A DNA stretch of 64,000 nucleotides from Sympetrum striolatum (Eukaryota > Arthropoda > Insecta > Odonata > Libellulidae): contig CANPUZ010000055.1 of NCBI GenBank assembly GCA_947579665.1, positions 186,001 through 250,000 on the forward strand. Direction: 5' to 3'. Position numbers and translations under genes: made by a program. The stretch's first letter is position 1. Every line of letters begins with the position of its first letter. Below, piece by piece: positions 11,549-24,036 of the stretch. The notes beneath the pieces were generated by a model, which searched no databases, was not told where the DNA came from, and worked only from the letters and a program-made list of their open reading frames with translations.

Positions 11549-13779
11549 CAGACCCTGGTTGCTTCAACAATGCGCTCTTTAGGAATTGTGCTGAGGATAC
11601 AAGAGAGTGACTTTGAGAGGGATTCCCATTGCTGTTGCTTGGCTTAGAATAAGTATATTGTGAACAAAATGCCGTTACTCGGTAGATTTTAATTAGTTTA
11701 AATGGAGACCTATTGAATATTTTGATAGTAGTTTAATATTTTCAATTTAAATTGCGTTTATTATCGTTTTACAGACCCTTGTTGCTTCAACAATGCGCTC
11801 TTTAGGAATTGTGCTGAGGATACAAGAGAGTGACTTTGAGAGGGATTCCCATTGCTGTTGCTTGGCTTAGAATAAGTATATTGTGAACAAAATGCCGTTA
11901 CTCGATAGATTTTAATTAGTTTAAATGGAGACCTGTAGAATATTTTGATAGTAGTTTAATATTTTCAATTTAAATTGCGTTTATTATCGTTTTACAGACC
12001 CTGGTTGCTTCAACAATGCGCTCTTTAGGAATTGTGCTGAGGATACAAGAGAGTGACTTTGAGAGGGATTCCCCATTGCTGTTGCTTGGCTTAGAATAAG
12101 TATATTGTGAACAAAATGCCGTTACTCGATAGATTTTAATTAGTTTAAATGGAGACCTGTTGAATATTTTGATAGTAGTTTAATATTTTCAATTTAAATT
12201 GCGTTTATTATCGTTTTACAGACCCTGGTTGCTTCAACAATGCGCTCTTTAGGAATTGTGCTGAGGATACAAGAGAGTGACTTTGAGAGGGATTCCCATT
12301 GCTGTTGCTTGGCTTAGAATAAGTATATTGTGACCAAAATGCCGTTACTCGATAGATTTTAATTAGTTTAAATGGAGACCTATTGAATATTTTTATAGTA
12401 GTTTAATATTTTCAATTTAAATTGCGTTTATTATCGTTTTACAAACCCTGGTTGCTTCAACAATGCGCTCTTTAGGAATTGTGCTGAGGATACAAGAGAG
12501 TGACTTTGAGAGGGATTCCCATTGCTGTTGCTTGGCTTAGAATAAGTATATTGTGACCAAAATGCCGTTACTCGATAGATTTTAATTAGTTTAAATGGAG
12601 ACCTATTGAATATTAAGATAGTAGTTTAATATTTTCAATTTAAATTGCGTTTATTATCGTTTTACAGACCCTGGTTGCTTCAACAATGCGCTCTTTAGGA
12701 ATTGTGCTGAGGATACAAGAGAGTGACTTTGAGAGGGATTCCCATTGCGGTTGCTTGGCTTAGAATAAGTATATTGTGAACAAAATGCCGATACTCGATA
12801 GATTTTAATTAGTTTAAATGGAGACCTGTTGAATATTTTGATAGTAGTTAAATATTTTCAATTTAAATTGCGTTTATTATCGTTTTACAGACCCTGGTTG
12901 CTTCAACAATGCGCTCTTTAGGAATTGTGCTGAGGATACAAGAGAGTGACTTTGAGAGGGATTCCCATTGCTGTTGCTTGGCTTAGAATAAGTATATTGT
13001 GAACAAAATGCCGTTACTCGATAGATTTTAATTAGTTTAAATGGAGACCTATTGAATATTTTGATAGTAGTTTAATATTTTCAATTTAAATTGCGTTTAT
13101 TATCGTTTTACAGACCCTTGTTGCTTCAACAATGCGCTCTTTAGGAATTGTGCTGAGGATACAAGAGAGTGACTTTGAGAGGGATTCCCAATGCTGTTGC
13201 TTGGCTTAGAATAAGTATATTGTGAACAAAATGCCGTTACTCGATAGATTTTAATTAGTTTAAATGGAGACCTGTTGAATATTTTGATAGTAGTTTAATA
13301 TTTTCAATTTAAATTGCGTTTATTATCGTTTTACAGACCCTGGTTGCTTCAACAATGCGCTCCTTAGGAATTGTGCTGAGGATACAAGAGAGTGACTTTG
13401 AGAGGGATTCCCATTGCTGTTGCTTGGCTTAGAATAAGTATATTGTGAACAAAATGCCGTTACTCGATAGATTTTAATTAGTTTAAATGGAGACCTGTTG
13501 AATATTTTGATAGTAGTTTAATATTTTTAATTTAAATTGCGTTTATTATCGTTTTACAGACCCTGGTTGCTTCAACAATGCGCTCCTTAGGAATTGTGCT
13601 GAGGATACAAGAGAGTGACTTTGAGAGGGATTCCCATTGCTGTTGCTTGGCTTAGAATAAGTATATTGTGAACAAAATGCCGTTACTCGATAGATTTTAA
13701 TTAGTTTAAATGGAGACCTATTGAATATTTTGATAGTAGTTTAATATTTTCAATTTAAATTGCGTTTATTATCGTTTTA

Positions 13780-14002
13780 CAGACCCTGGTTGCTTCAACA
13801 ATGCGCTCTTTAGGAATTGTGCTGAGGATACAAGAGAGTGACTTTGAGAGGGATTCCCATTGCTGTTGCTTGGCTTAGAATAAGTATATTGTGAACAAAA
13901 TGCCGTTACTCGATAGATTTTAATTAGTTTAAATGGAGACCTATTGAATATTTTGATAGTAGTTTAATATTTTCAATTTAAATTGCGTTTATTATCGTTT
14001 TA
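13780..14002 (+). repeat. Representative consensus monomer (223 bp)
   Basis: This copy matches the core consensus at every position I compared. In order it holds the CAG junction, a short GTTG-CTT-CAAC dyad, the GC-richer half (positions 1-100), the donor-like GAATAAGTAT, then the AT-rich half with ACTCGATAGATT, GGAGACCTATTG, a 12-bp palindrome and the T-rich run into the next CAG. Its main variable sites are 44 (T or G), 80-81 (CCC or CCCC), 116 (A or C), 136 (A or C), 164 (A or G), 172 (T or C), 180 (G or A) and 223 (A or T). Confidence 0.9.
13974..13985. other. 12-bp perfect palindrome CAATTTAAATTG in each core monomer
   Basis: CAATTTAAATTG is its own reverse complement and sits at monomer positions 195-206 of nearly every type II monomer. 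It contains ATTTAAAT. Type I edge monomers have CCAATTTAATTTGCG or CCAAATTAATTTGCG at this place, so the dyad is absent there. Rare breaks include TCAATGTAAATTG (33153) and TCAATGAAAATTG (48317). A dyad kept through the core could be a protein site or just part of a homogenised unit. Confidence 0.7.
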
Positions 14003-16456
14003 CAGACCCTGGTTGCTTCAACAATGCGCTCTTTAGGAATTGTGCTGAGGATACAAGAGAGTGACTTTGAGAGGGATTCCCATTGCTGTTGCTTGGCTTA
14101 GAATAAGTATATTGTGAACAAAATGCCGTTACTCGGTAGATTTTAATTAGTTTAAATGGAGACCTATTGAATATTTTGATAGTAGTTTAATATTTTCAAT
14201 TTAAATTGCGTTTATTATCGTTTTACAGACCCTTGTTGCTTCAACAATGCGCTCTTTAGGAATTGTGCTGAGGATACAAGAGAGTGACTTTGAGAGGGAT
14301 TCCCATTGCTGTTGCTTGGCTTAGAATAAATATATTGTGAACAAAATGCCGTTACTCGATAGATTTTAATTAGTTTAAATGGAGACCTGTAGAATATTTT
14401 GATAGTAGTTTAATATTTTCAATTTAAATTGCGTTTATTATCGTTTTACAGACCCTGGTTGCTTCAACAATGCGCTCTTTAGGAATTGTGCTGAGGATAC
14501 AAGAGAGTGACTTTGAGAGGGATTCCCCATTGCTGTTGCTTGGCTTAGAATAAGTATATTGTGCACAAAATGCCGTTACTCGATAGATTTTAATTAGTTT
14601 AAATGGAGACCTGTTGAATATTTTGATAGTAGTTTAATATTTTCAATTTAAATTGCGTTTATTATCGTTTTACAGACCCTGGTTGCTTCAACAATGCGCT
14701 CTTTAGGAATTGTGCTGAGGATACAAGAGAGTGACTTTGAGAGGGATTCCCATTGCTGTTGCTTGGCTTAGAATAAGTATATTGTGACCAAAATGCCGTT
14801 ACTCGATAGATTTTAATTAGTTTAAATGGAGACCTATTGAATATTTTGATAGTAGTTTAATATTTTCAATTTAAATTGCGTTTATTATCGTTTTACAAAC
14901 CCTGGTTGCTTCAACAATGCGCTCTTTAGGAATTGTGCTGAGGATACAAGAGAGTGACTTTGAGAGGGATTCCCATTGCTGTTGCTTGGCTTAGAATAAG
15001 TATATTGTGACCAAAATGCCGTTAGTCGATAGATTTTAATTAGTTTAAATGGAGACCTATTGAATATTTTGATAGTAGTTTAATATTTTCAATTTAAATT
15101 GCGTTTATTATCGTTTTACAGACCCTGGTTGCTTCAACAATGCGCTCTTTAGGAATTGTGCTGAGGATACAAGAGAGTGACTTTGAGAGGGATTCCCATT
15201 GCTGTTGCTTGGCTTAGAATAAGTATATTGTGAACAAAATGCCGATACTCGATAGATTTTAATAAGTTTAAATGGAGACCTGTTGAATATTTTGATAGTA
15301 GTTAAATATTTTCAATTTAAATTGCGTTTATTATCGTTTTACAGACCCTGGTTGCTTCAACAATGCGCTCTTTAGGAATTGTGCTGAGGATACAAGAGAG
15401 TGACTTTGAGAGGGATTCCCATTGCTGTTGCTTGGCTTAGAATAAGTATATTGTGAACAAAATGCCGTTACTCGATAGATTTTAATTAGTTTAAATGGAG
15501 ACCTATTGAATATTTTGATAGTAGTTTAATATTTTCAATTTAAATTGCGTTTATTATCGTTTTACAGACCCTGGTTGCTTCAACAATGCGGTCTTTAGGA
15601 ATTGTGCTGAGGATACAAGAGAGTGACTTTGAGAGGGATTCCCATTGCTGTTGCTTGGCTTAGAATAAGTATATTGTGAACAAAATGCCCTTACTCGGTA
15701 GATTTTAATTAGTTTAAATGGAGACCTATTGAATATTTTGATAGTAGTTTAATATTTTCAATTTAAATTGCGTTTATTATCGTTTTACAGACCCTTGTTG
15801 CTTCAACAATGCGCTCCTTAGGAATTGTGCTGAGGATACAAGAGAGTGACTTTGAGAGGGATTCCCATTGCTGTTGCTTGGCTTAGAATAAGTATATTGT
15901 GAACAAAATGCCGTTACTCGATAGATTTTAATTAGTTTAAATGGAGACCTGTTGAATATTTTGATAGTAGTTTAATATTTTTAATTTAAATTGCGTTTAT
16001 TATCGTTTTACAGACCCTGGTTGCTTCAACAATGCGCTCCTTAGGAATTGTGCTGAGGATACAAGAGAGTGACTTTGAGAGGGATTCCCATTGCTGTTGC
16101 TTGGCTTAGAATAAGTATATTGTGAACAAAATGCCGTTACTCGATAGATTTTAATTAGTTTAAATGGAGACCTATTGAATATTTTGATAGTAGTTTAATA
16201 TTTTCAATTTAAATTGCGTTTATTATCGTTTTACAGACCCTGGTTGCTTCAACAATGCGCTCTTTAGGAATTGTGCTGAGGATACAAGAGAGTGACTTTG
16301 AGAGGGATTCCCATTGCTGTTGCTTGGCTTAGAATAAGTATATTGTGAACAAAATGCCGTTACTCGATAGATTTTAATTAGTTTAAATGGAGACCTATTG
16401 AATATTTTGATAGTAGTTTAATATTTTCAATTTAAATTGCGTTTATTATCGTTTTA

Positions 16457-19400
16457 CAGACCCTGGTTGCTTCAACAATGCGCTCTTTAGGAATTGTGCT
16501 GAGGATACAAGAGAGTGACTTTGAGAGGGATTCCCATTGCTGTTGCTTGGCTTAGAATAAGTATATTGTGAACAAAATGCCGTTACTCGATAGATTTTAA
16601 TTAGTTTAAATGGAGACCTATTGAATATTTTGATAGTAGTTTAATATTTTCAATTGAAATTGCGTTTATTATCGTTTTACAGACCCTGGTTGCTTCAACA
16701 ATGCGCTCTTTAGGAATAGTGCTGAGGATACAAGAGAGTGACTTTGAGAGGGATTCCCATTGCTGTTGCTTGGCTTAGAATAAGTATATTGTGACCAAAA
16801 TGCCGTTACTCGATAGATTTTAATTAGTTTAAATGGAGACCTGTTGAATATTTTGATAGTAGTTTAATATTTTCAATTTAAATTGCGTTTATTATCGTTT
16901 TACAGACCCTGGTTGCTTCAACAATGCGCTCTTTAGGAACTGTGCTGAGGATACAAGAGAGTGACTTTGAGAGGGATTCCCATTGATGTTGCTTGGCTTA
17001 GAATAAGTATATTGTGACCAAAATGCCGTTACTCGATAGATTTTAATTAGTTTAAATGGAGACCTATTGAATATTTTGATAGTAGTTTAATATTTTCAAT
17101 TTAAATTGCGTTTATTATCGTTTTACAGACCCTGGTTGCTTCAACAATGCGCTCTTTAGGAATTGTGCTGAGGATACAAGAGAGTGACTTTGAGAGGGAT
17201 TCCCATTGCTGTTGCTTGGCTTAGAATAAGTATATTGTGAACAAATCCGTTACTCGATAGATTTTAATTAGTTTAAATGGAGACCTATTGAATATTTTGA
17301 TAGTAGTTTAATATTTTCAATTTAAATTGCGTTTATTATCGTTTTACAGACCCTGGTTGCTTCAACAATGCGCTCTTTAGGAATTGTGCTGAGGATACAA
17401 GAGAGTGACTTTGAGAGGGATTCCCATTGCTGTTGCTTGGCTTAGAATAAGTATATTGTGAACAAAATGCCGTTACTCGATCGATTTTAATTAGTTTAAA
17501 TGGAGACCTATTGAATATTTTGATAGTAGTTTAATATTTTCAATTTAAATTGCGTTTATTATCGTTTTACAGACCCTGGTTGCTTCAACAATGCGCTCTT
17601 TAGGAATTGTGCTGAGGATACAAGATAGTGACTTTGAGAGGGATTCCCATTGCTGTTGCTTGGCTTAGAATAAGTATATTGTGACCAAAATGCCGTTACT
17701 CGATAGATTTTAATTAGTTTAAATGGAGACCTATTGAATATTTTGATAGTAGTTTAATATTTTCAATTTAAATTGCGTTTATTATCGTTTTACAGACCCT
17801 GGTTGCTTCAACAATGCGCTCTTTAGGAATTGTGCTGAGGATACAAGAGAGTGACTTTGAGAGGGATTCCCATTGCTGTTGCTTGGCTTAGAATAAGTAT
17901 ATTGTGAACAAAATGCCGTTACTCGATCGATTTTAATTAGTTTAAATGGAGACCTGTTGAATATTTTGATAGTAGTTTAATATTTTCAATTTAAATTGCG
18001 TTTATTATCGTTTTACAGACCCTGGTTGCTTCAACAATGCGCTCTTTAGGAATTGTGCTGAGGATACAAGAGAGTGACTTTGAGAGGGATTCCCATTGCT
18101 GTTGCTTGGCTTAGAATAAGTATATTGTGACCAAAATGCCGTTACTCGATAGATTTTAATTAGTTTAAATGGAGACCTATTGAATATTTTGATAGTAGTT
18201 TAATATTTTCAATTTAAATTGCGTTTATTATCGTTTTACAGACCCTGGTTGCTTCAACAATGCGCTCTTTAGGAATTGTGCTGAGGATACAAGAGAGTGA
18301 CTTTGAGAGGGATTCCCATTGCTGTTGCTTGGCTTAGAATAAGTATATTGTGAACAAAATGCCGTTACTCGATCGATTTTAATTAGTTTAAATGGAGACC
18401 TGTTGAATATTTTCATAGTAGTTTAATATTTTCAATTTAAATTGCGTTTATTATCGTTTTACAGACCCTGGTTGCTTCAACAATGCGCTCTTTAGGAATT
18501 GTGCTGAGGATACAAGAGAGTGTCTTTTAGAGGGATTCCCATTGCTGTTGCTTGGCTTAGAATAAGTATATTGTGAACAAAATGCCGTTACTCGATCGAT
18601 TTTAATTAGTTTAAATGGAGACCTGTTGAATATTTTGATAGTAGTTTAATATTTTCAATTTAAATTGCGTTTATTATCGTTTTACAGACCCTGGTTGCTT
18701 CAACAATGCGCTCTTTAGGAATGGTGCTGAGGATACAAGAGAGTGACTTTGAGAGGGATTCCCATTGCTGTTGCTTGGCTTAGAATAAGTATATTGTGAC
18801 CAAAATGCCGTTACTCGATCGATTTTAATTAGTTTAAATGGAGACCTGTTGAATATTTTGATAGTAGTTTAATATTTTCAATTTAAATTGCGTTTATTAT
18901 CGTTTTACAGACCCTGGTTGCTTCAACAATGCGCTCTTTAGGAATTGTGCTGAGGATACAAGAGAGTGACTTTGAGAGGGATTCCCATTGCTGTTGCTTG
19001 GCTTAGAATAAGTATATTGTGAACAAAATGCCGTTACTCGATAGATTTTAATTAGTTTAAATGGAGACCTATTGAATATTTTGATAGTAGTTTAATATTT
19101 TCAATTTAAATTGCGTTTATTATCGTTTTACAGACCCTGGTTGCTTCAACAATGCGCTCTTTAGGAATAGTGCTGAGGATACAAGAGAGTGACTTTGAGA
19201 GGGATTCCCATTGCTGTTGCTTGGCTTAGAATAAGTATATTGTGACCAAAATGCCGTTACTCGATAGATTTTAATTAGTTTAAATGGAGACCTATTGAAT
19301 ATTTTGATAGTAGTTTAATATTTTCAATTTAAATTGCGTTTATTATCGTTTTACAGACCCTGGTTGCTTCAACAATGCGCTCTTTAGGAATTGTGCTGAG

Positions 19401-22400
19401 GATACAAGAGAGTGACTTTGAGAGGGATTCCCATTGCTGTTGCTTGGCTTAGAATAAGTATATTGTGAACAAAATGCCGTTACTCGATAGATTTTAATTA
19501 GTTTAAATGGAGACCTATTGAATATTTTGATAGTAGTTTAATATTTTCAATTTAAATTGCGTTTATTATCGTTTTACAGACCCTGGTTGCTTCAACAATG
19601 CGCTCTTTAGGAATTGTGCTGAGGATACAAGATAGTGACTTTGAGAGGGATTCCCATTGCTGTTGCTTGGCTTAGAATAAGTATATTGTGAACAAAATGC
19701 CGTTACTCGATAGATTTTAATTAGTTTAAATGGAGACCTATTGAATATTTTGATAGTAGTTTAATATTTTCAATTTAAATTGCGTTTATTATCGTTTTAC
19801 AGACCCTGGTTGCTTCAACAATGCGCTCTTTAGGAATAGTGCTGAGGATACAAGAGAGTGACTTTGAGAGGGATTCCCATTGCTGTTGCTTGGCTTAGAA
19901 TAAGTATATTGTGACCAAAATGCCGTTACTCGATAGATTTTAATTAGTTTAAATGGAGACCTATTGAATATTTTGATAGTAGTTTAATATTTTCAATTTA
20001 AATTGCGTTTATTATCGTTTTACAGACCCTGGTTGCTTCAACAATGCGCTCTTTAGGAATTGTGCTGAGGATACAAGAGAGTGACTTTGAGAGGGATTCC
20101 CATTGCTGTTGCTTGGCTTAGAATAAGTATATTGTGAACAAAATGCCGTTACTCGATAGATTTTAATTAGTTTAAATGGAGACCTATTGAATATTTTGAT
20201 AGTAGTTTAATATTTTCAATTTAAATTGCGTTTATTATCGTTTTACAGACCCTGGTTGCTTCAACAATGCGCTCTTTAGGAATTGTGCTGAGGATACAAG
20301 AGAGTGACTTTGAGAGGGGTTCCCATTGCTGTTGCTTGGCTTAGAATAAGTATATTGTGACCAAAATGCCGTTACTCGATAGATTTTAATTAGTTTAAAT
20401 GGAGACCTATTGAATATATTGATAGTAGTTTAATATTTTCAATTTAAATTGCGTTTATTATCGTTTTACAGACCCTGGTTGCTTCAACAATGCGCTCTTT
20501 AGGAATTGTGCTGAGGATACAAGAGAGTGACTTTGAGAGGGATTCCCATTGCTGTTGCTTGGGTTAGAATAAGTATATTGTGAACAAAATGCCGTTACTC
20601 GATCGATTTTAATTAGTTTAAATGGAGACCTGTTGAATATTTTGATAGTAGTTTAATATTTTCAATTTAAATTGCGTTTATTATCGTTTTACAGACCCTT
20701 GTTGCTTCAACAATGCGCTCTTTAGGAATTGTGCTGAGGATACAAGAGAGTGACTTTGAGAGGGATTCCCATTGCTGTTGCTTGGCTTAGAATAAGTATA
20801 TTGTGAACAAAATGCCGTTACTCGATCGATTTTAATTAGTTTAAATGGAGACCTGTTGAATATTTTGATAGTAGTTTAATATTTTCAATTTAAATTGCGT
20901 TTATTATCGTTTTACAGACCCTGGTTGCTTCAACAATGCGCTCCTTAGGAATTGTGCTGAGTATACAAGAGAGTGACTTTGAGAGGGATTCCCATTGCTG
21001 TTGCTTGGCTTAGAATAAGTATATTGTGAACAAAATGCCGTTACTCGATCGATTTTAATTAGTTTAAATGGAGACCTGTTGAATATTTTGATAGTAGTTT
21101 AATATTTTCAATTTAAATTGCGTTTATTATCGTTTTACAGACCCTGGTTGCTTCAACAATGCGCTCTTTAGGAATTGTGCTGAGGATACAAGAGAGTGTC
21201 TTTGAGGGGGATTCCCATTGCTGTTGCTTGGCTTAGAATAAGTATATTGTGAACAAAATGCCGTTACTCGATCGATTTTAATTAGTTTAAATGGAGACCT
21301 GTTGAATATTTTGATAGTAGTTTAATATTTTCAATTTAAATTGCGTTTATTATCGTTTTACAGACCCTGGTTGCTTCAACAATGCGCTCTTTAGGAATGG
21401 TGCTGAGGATACAAGAGAGTGACTTTGAGAGGGATTCCCATTGCTGTTGCTTGGCTTAGAATAAGTATATTGTGAACAAAATGCCGTTACTCGATCGATT
21501 TTAATTAGTTTAAATGGAGACCTGTTGAATATTTTGATAGTAGTTTAATATTTTCAAATTAAATTGCGTTTATTATCGTTTTACAGACCCTGGTTGCTTC
21601 AACAATGCGCTCTTAAGGAATTGGGCTGAGGATACAAGAGAGTGACTTTGAGAGGGATTCCCATTGCTGTTGCTTGGCTTAGAATAAGTATATTGTGAAC
21701 AAAATGCCGTTACTCGATCGATTTTAATTAGTTTAAATGGAGACCTGTTGAATATTTTGATAGTAGTTTAATATTTTCAATTTAAATTGCGTTTATTATC
21801 GTTTTACAGACCCTGGTTGCTTCAACAATGCGCTCTTTAGGAATGGTGCTGAGGATACAAGAGAGTGACTTTGAGAGGGATTCCCATTGCTGTTGCTTGG
21901 CTTAGAATAAGTATATTGTGAACAAAATGCCGTTACTCGATCGATTTTAAGTAGTTTAAATGGAGACCTGTTGAATATTTTGATAGTAGTTTAATATTTT
22001 CAATTTAAATTGCGTTTATTATCGTTTTACAGACCCTGGTTGCTTCAACAATGCGCTCTTTAGGAATTGTGCTGAGGATACAAGAGAGTGACTTTGAGAG
22101 GGATTCCCATTGCTGTTGCTAGGCTTAGAATAAGTATATTGTGAACAAAATGCCGTTACTCGATCGATTTTAATTAGTTTAAATGGAGACCTGTTGAATA
22201 TTTTGATAGTAGTTTAATATTTTCAATTTAAATTGCGTTTATTATCGTTTTACAGACCCTGGTTGCTTCAACAATGCGCTCTTTAGGAATTGTGCTGAGG
22301 ATACAAGAGAGTGACATTGAAAGGGATTCCCATTGCTGTTGCTTGGCTTAGAATAAGTATATTGTGAACAAAATGCCGTTACTCGATAGATTTTAATTAG

Positions 22401-22698
22401 TTTAAATGGAGACCTATTGAATATTTTGATAGTAGTTTAATATTTTCAATTTAAATTGCGTTTATTATCGTTTTACAGACCCTGGTTGCTTCAACAATGC
22501 GCTCTTTAGGAATTGTGCTGAGGATACAAGAGAGTGTCTTTGAGAGGGATTCCCATTGCTGTTGCTTGGCTTAGAATAAGTATATTGTGAACAAAATGCC
22601 GTTACTCGATAGATTTTAATTAGTTTAAATGGAGACCTATTGAATATTTTGATAGTAGTTTAATATTTTCAATTTAAATTGCGTTTATTATTGTTTTA
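16457..22698 (+). repeat. Core satellite, 28 monomers with interleaved duplications
   Basis: Twenty-eight type II monomers. Several private markers recur in register: GGAATAGTG at 16715, 19166 and 19835 (offsets of 11 and 3 monomers, the first reduced by a 2-bp deletion near 17246), CAAGATAGTG at 17621 and 19628 (9 monomers), and GGAATGGTG at 18720, 21396 and 21842 (12 and 2 monomers). Stretches near 17.9-18.9 and 20.6-22.2 kb are dominated by the CGATCG plus CCTGTTG haplotype, the others by CGATAG plus CCTATTG. Nothing other than satellite is seen. Confidence 0.85.
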
Positions 22699-24036
22699 CA
22701 GACCCTGGTTGCTTCAACAATGCGCTCTTTAGGAATAGTGCTGAGGATACAAGAGAGTGACTTTGAGAGGGATTCCCAATGCTGTTGCTTGGCTTAGAAT
22801 AAGTTTATTGTGACCAAAATGCCGTTACTCGATAGATTTTAATTAGTTTAAATGGAGACCTATTGAATATTTTGATAGTAGTTTAATATTTTCAATTTAA
22901 ATTGCGTTTATTATCGTTTTACAGACCCTGGTTGCTTCAACAATGCGCTCTTTAGGAATTGTGCTGAGGATACAAGAGAGTGACTTTGAGAGGGATTCCC
23001 ATTGCTGTTGCTTGGCTTAGAATAAGTATATTGTGACCAAAATGCCGTTACTCGATAGATTTTAATTAGTTTAAATGGAGACCTATTGAATATTTTGATA
23101 GTAGTTTAATATTTTCAATTTAAATTGCGTTTATTATCGTTTTACAGACCCTGGTTGCTTCAACAATGCGCTCTTTAGGAATAGTGCTGAGGATACAAGA
23201 GAGTGACTTTGAGAGGGATTCCCATTGCTGTTGCTTGGCTTAGAATAAGTATATTGTGAACAAAATGCCGTTACTCGATAGATTTTAATTAGTTTAAATG
23301 GAGACCTATTGAATATTTTGATAGTAGTTTAATATTTTCAATTTAAATTGCGTTTATTATCGTTTTACAGACCCTGGTTGCTTCAACAATGCGCTCTTTA
23401 GGAATAGTGCTGAGGATACAAGAGAGTGACTTTGAGAGGGATTCCCAATGCTGTTGCTTGGCTTAGAATAAGTTTATTGTGACCAAAATGCCGTTACTCG
23501 ATAGATTTTAATTAGTTTAAATGGAGACCTATTGAATATTTTGATAGTAGTTTAATATTTTCAATTTAAATTGCGTTTATTATCGTTTTACAGACCCTGG
23601 TTGCTTCAACAATGCGCTCTTTAGGAATTGTGCTGAGGATACAAGAGAGTGACTTTGAGAGGGATTCCCATTGCTGTTGCTTGGCTTAGAATAAGTATAT
23701 TGTGACCAAAATGCCGTTACTCGATAGATTTTAATTAGTTTAAATGGAGACCTATTGAATATTTTGATAGTAGTTTAATATTTTCAATTTAAATTGCGTT
23801 TATTATCGTTTTACAGACCCTGGTTGCTTCAACAATGCGCTCTTTAGGAATTGTGCTGAGGATACAAGAGAGTGACTTTGAGAGGGATTCCCATTGCTGT
23901 TGCTTGGCTTAGAATAAGTATATTGTGAACAAAATGCCGTTACTCGATAGATTTTAATTAGTTTAAATGGAGACCTATTGAATATTTTGATAGTAGTTTA
24001 ATATTTTCAATTTAAATTGCGTTTATTATTGTTTTA
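22699..24036 (+). repeat. Higher-order repeat of 3 monomers (669 bp), two copies
   Basis: Copies are 22699-23367 and 23368-24036. GGAATAGTG, GATTCCCAATG and AAGTTTATTGTGACC occur together in the first monomer of each copy (AAGTTTATT at 22801 and 23470, exactly 669 bp apart). TATTATTGTTTTA in place of TATTATCGTTTTA precedes the first copy and ends the second. Confidence 0.85.

Larger units (their letters stand above)
11549..16456 (+). repeat. Higher-order repeat of 11 monomers (about 2,454 bp), two copies
   Basis: Copies are 11549-14002 and 14003-16456. Private markers line up at 2,453 to 2,454 bp: ACTCGGTAG (11681 and 14135), CCTGTAGAAT (near 11936 and 14391), ACAAACCC (12441 and 14895), GCCGATACTC (near 12788 and 15242), GTTAAATATT (near 12845 and 15301), and two successive GCGCTCCTT monomers (13361/13584 and 15814/16037). 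The CCCTTGTTGC and CGGTAG markers occur one monomer later in part of the second copy, which suggests gene conversion or a small shift after duplication. The offset is 11 x 223 + 1 because one CCCC monomer is included. Confidence 0.88.

Noticed and set aside
13780..14002. RNA polymerase III promoter (TTGGCTTAG resembles an A box)
   Set aside because: No matching B box at a suitable distance, and no tRNA-like fold or T-run terminator in the right place.
13780..14002. CENP-B box
   Set aside because: No match to the TTCG...CGGG core in the consensus monomer; a centromeric role cannot be claimed from this motif.
13870..14003. U2-type AT-AC intron (ATAAGTAT to TTTTAC)
   Set aside because: Both ends match loosely, but the edge monomers end in TTTTTCAG and no exon product is known, so coincidence is more likely.
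14325..14330. AATAAA polyadenylation signal
   Set aside because: It is a single-base variant of the ubiquitous GAATAAGTAT in one monomer, with no transcript context.
18228..18416. 62-codon minus-strand open frame
   Set aside because: The same frame is open in most core monomers without a start codon; here the single change TTTTCATAG creates an ATG. It ends at the TAATAA shared by every copy. By-product of the repeat.
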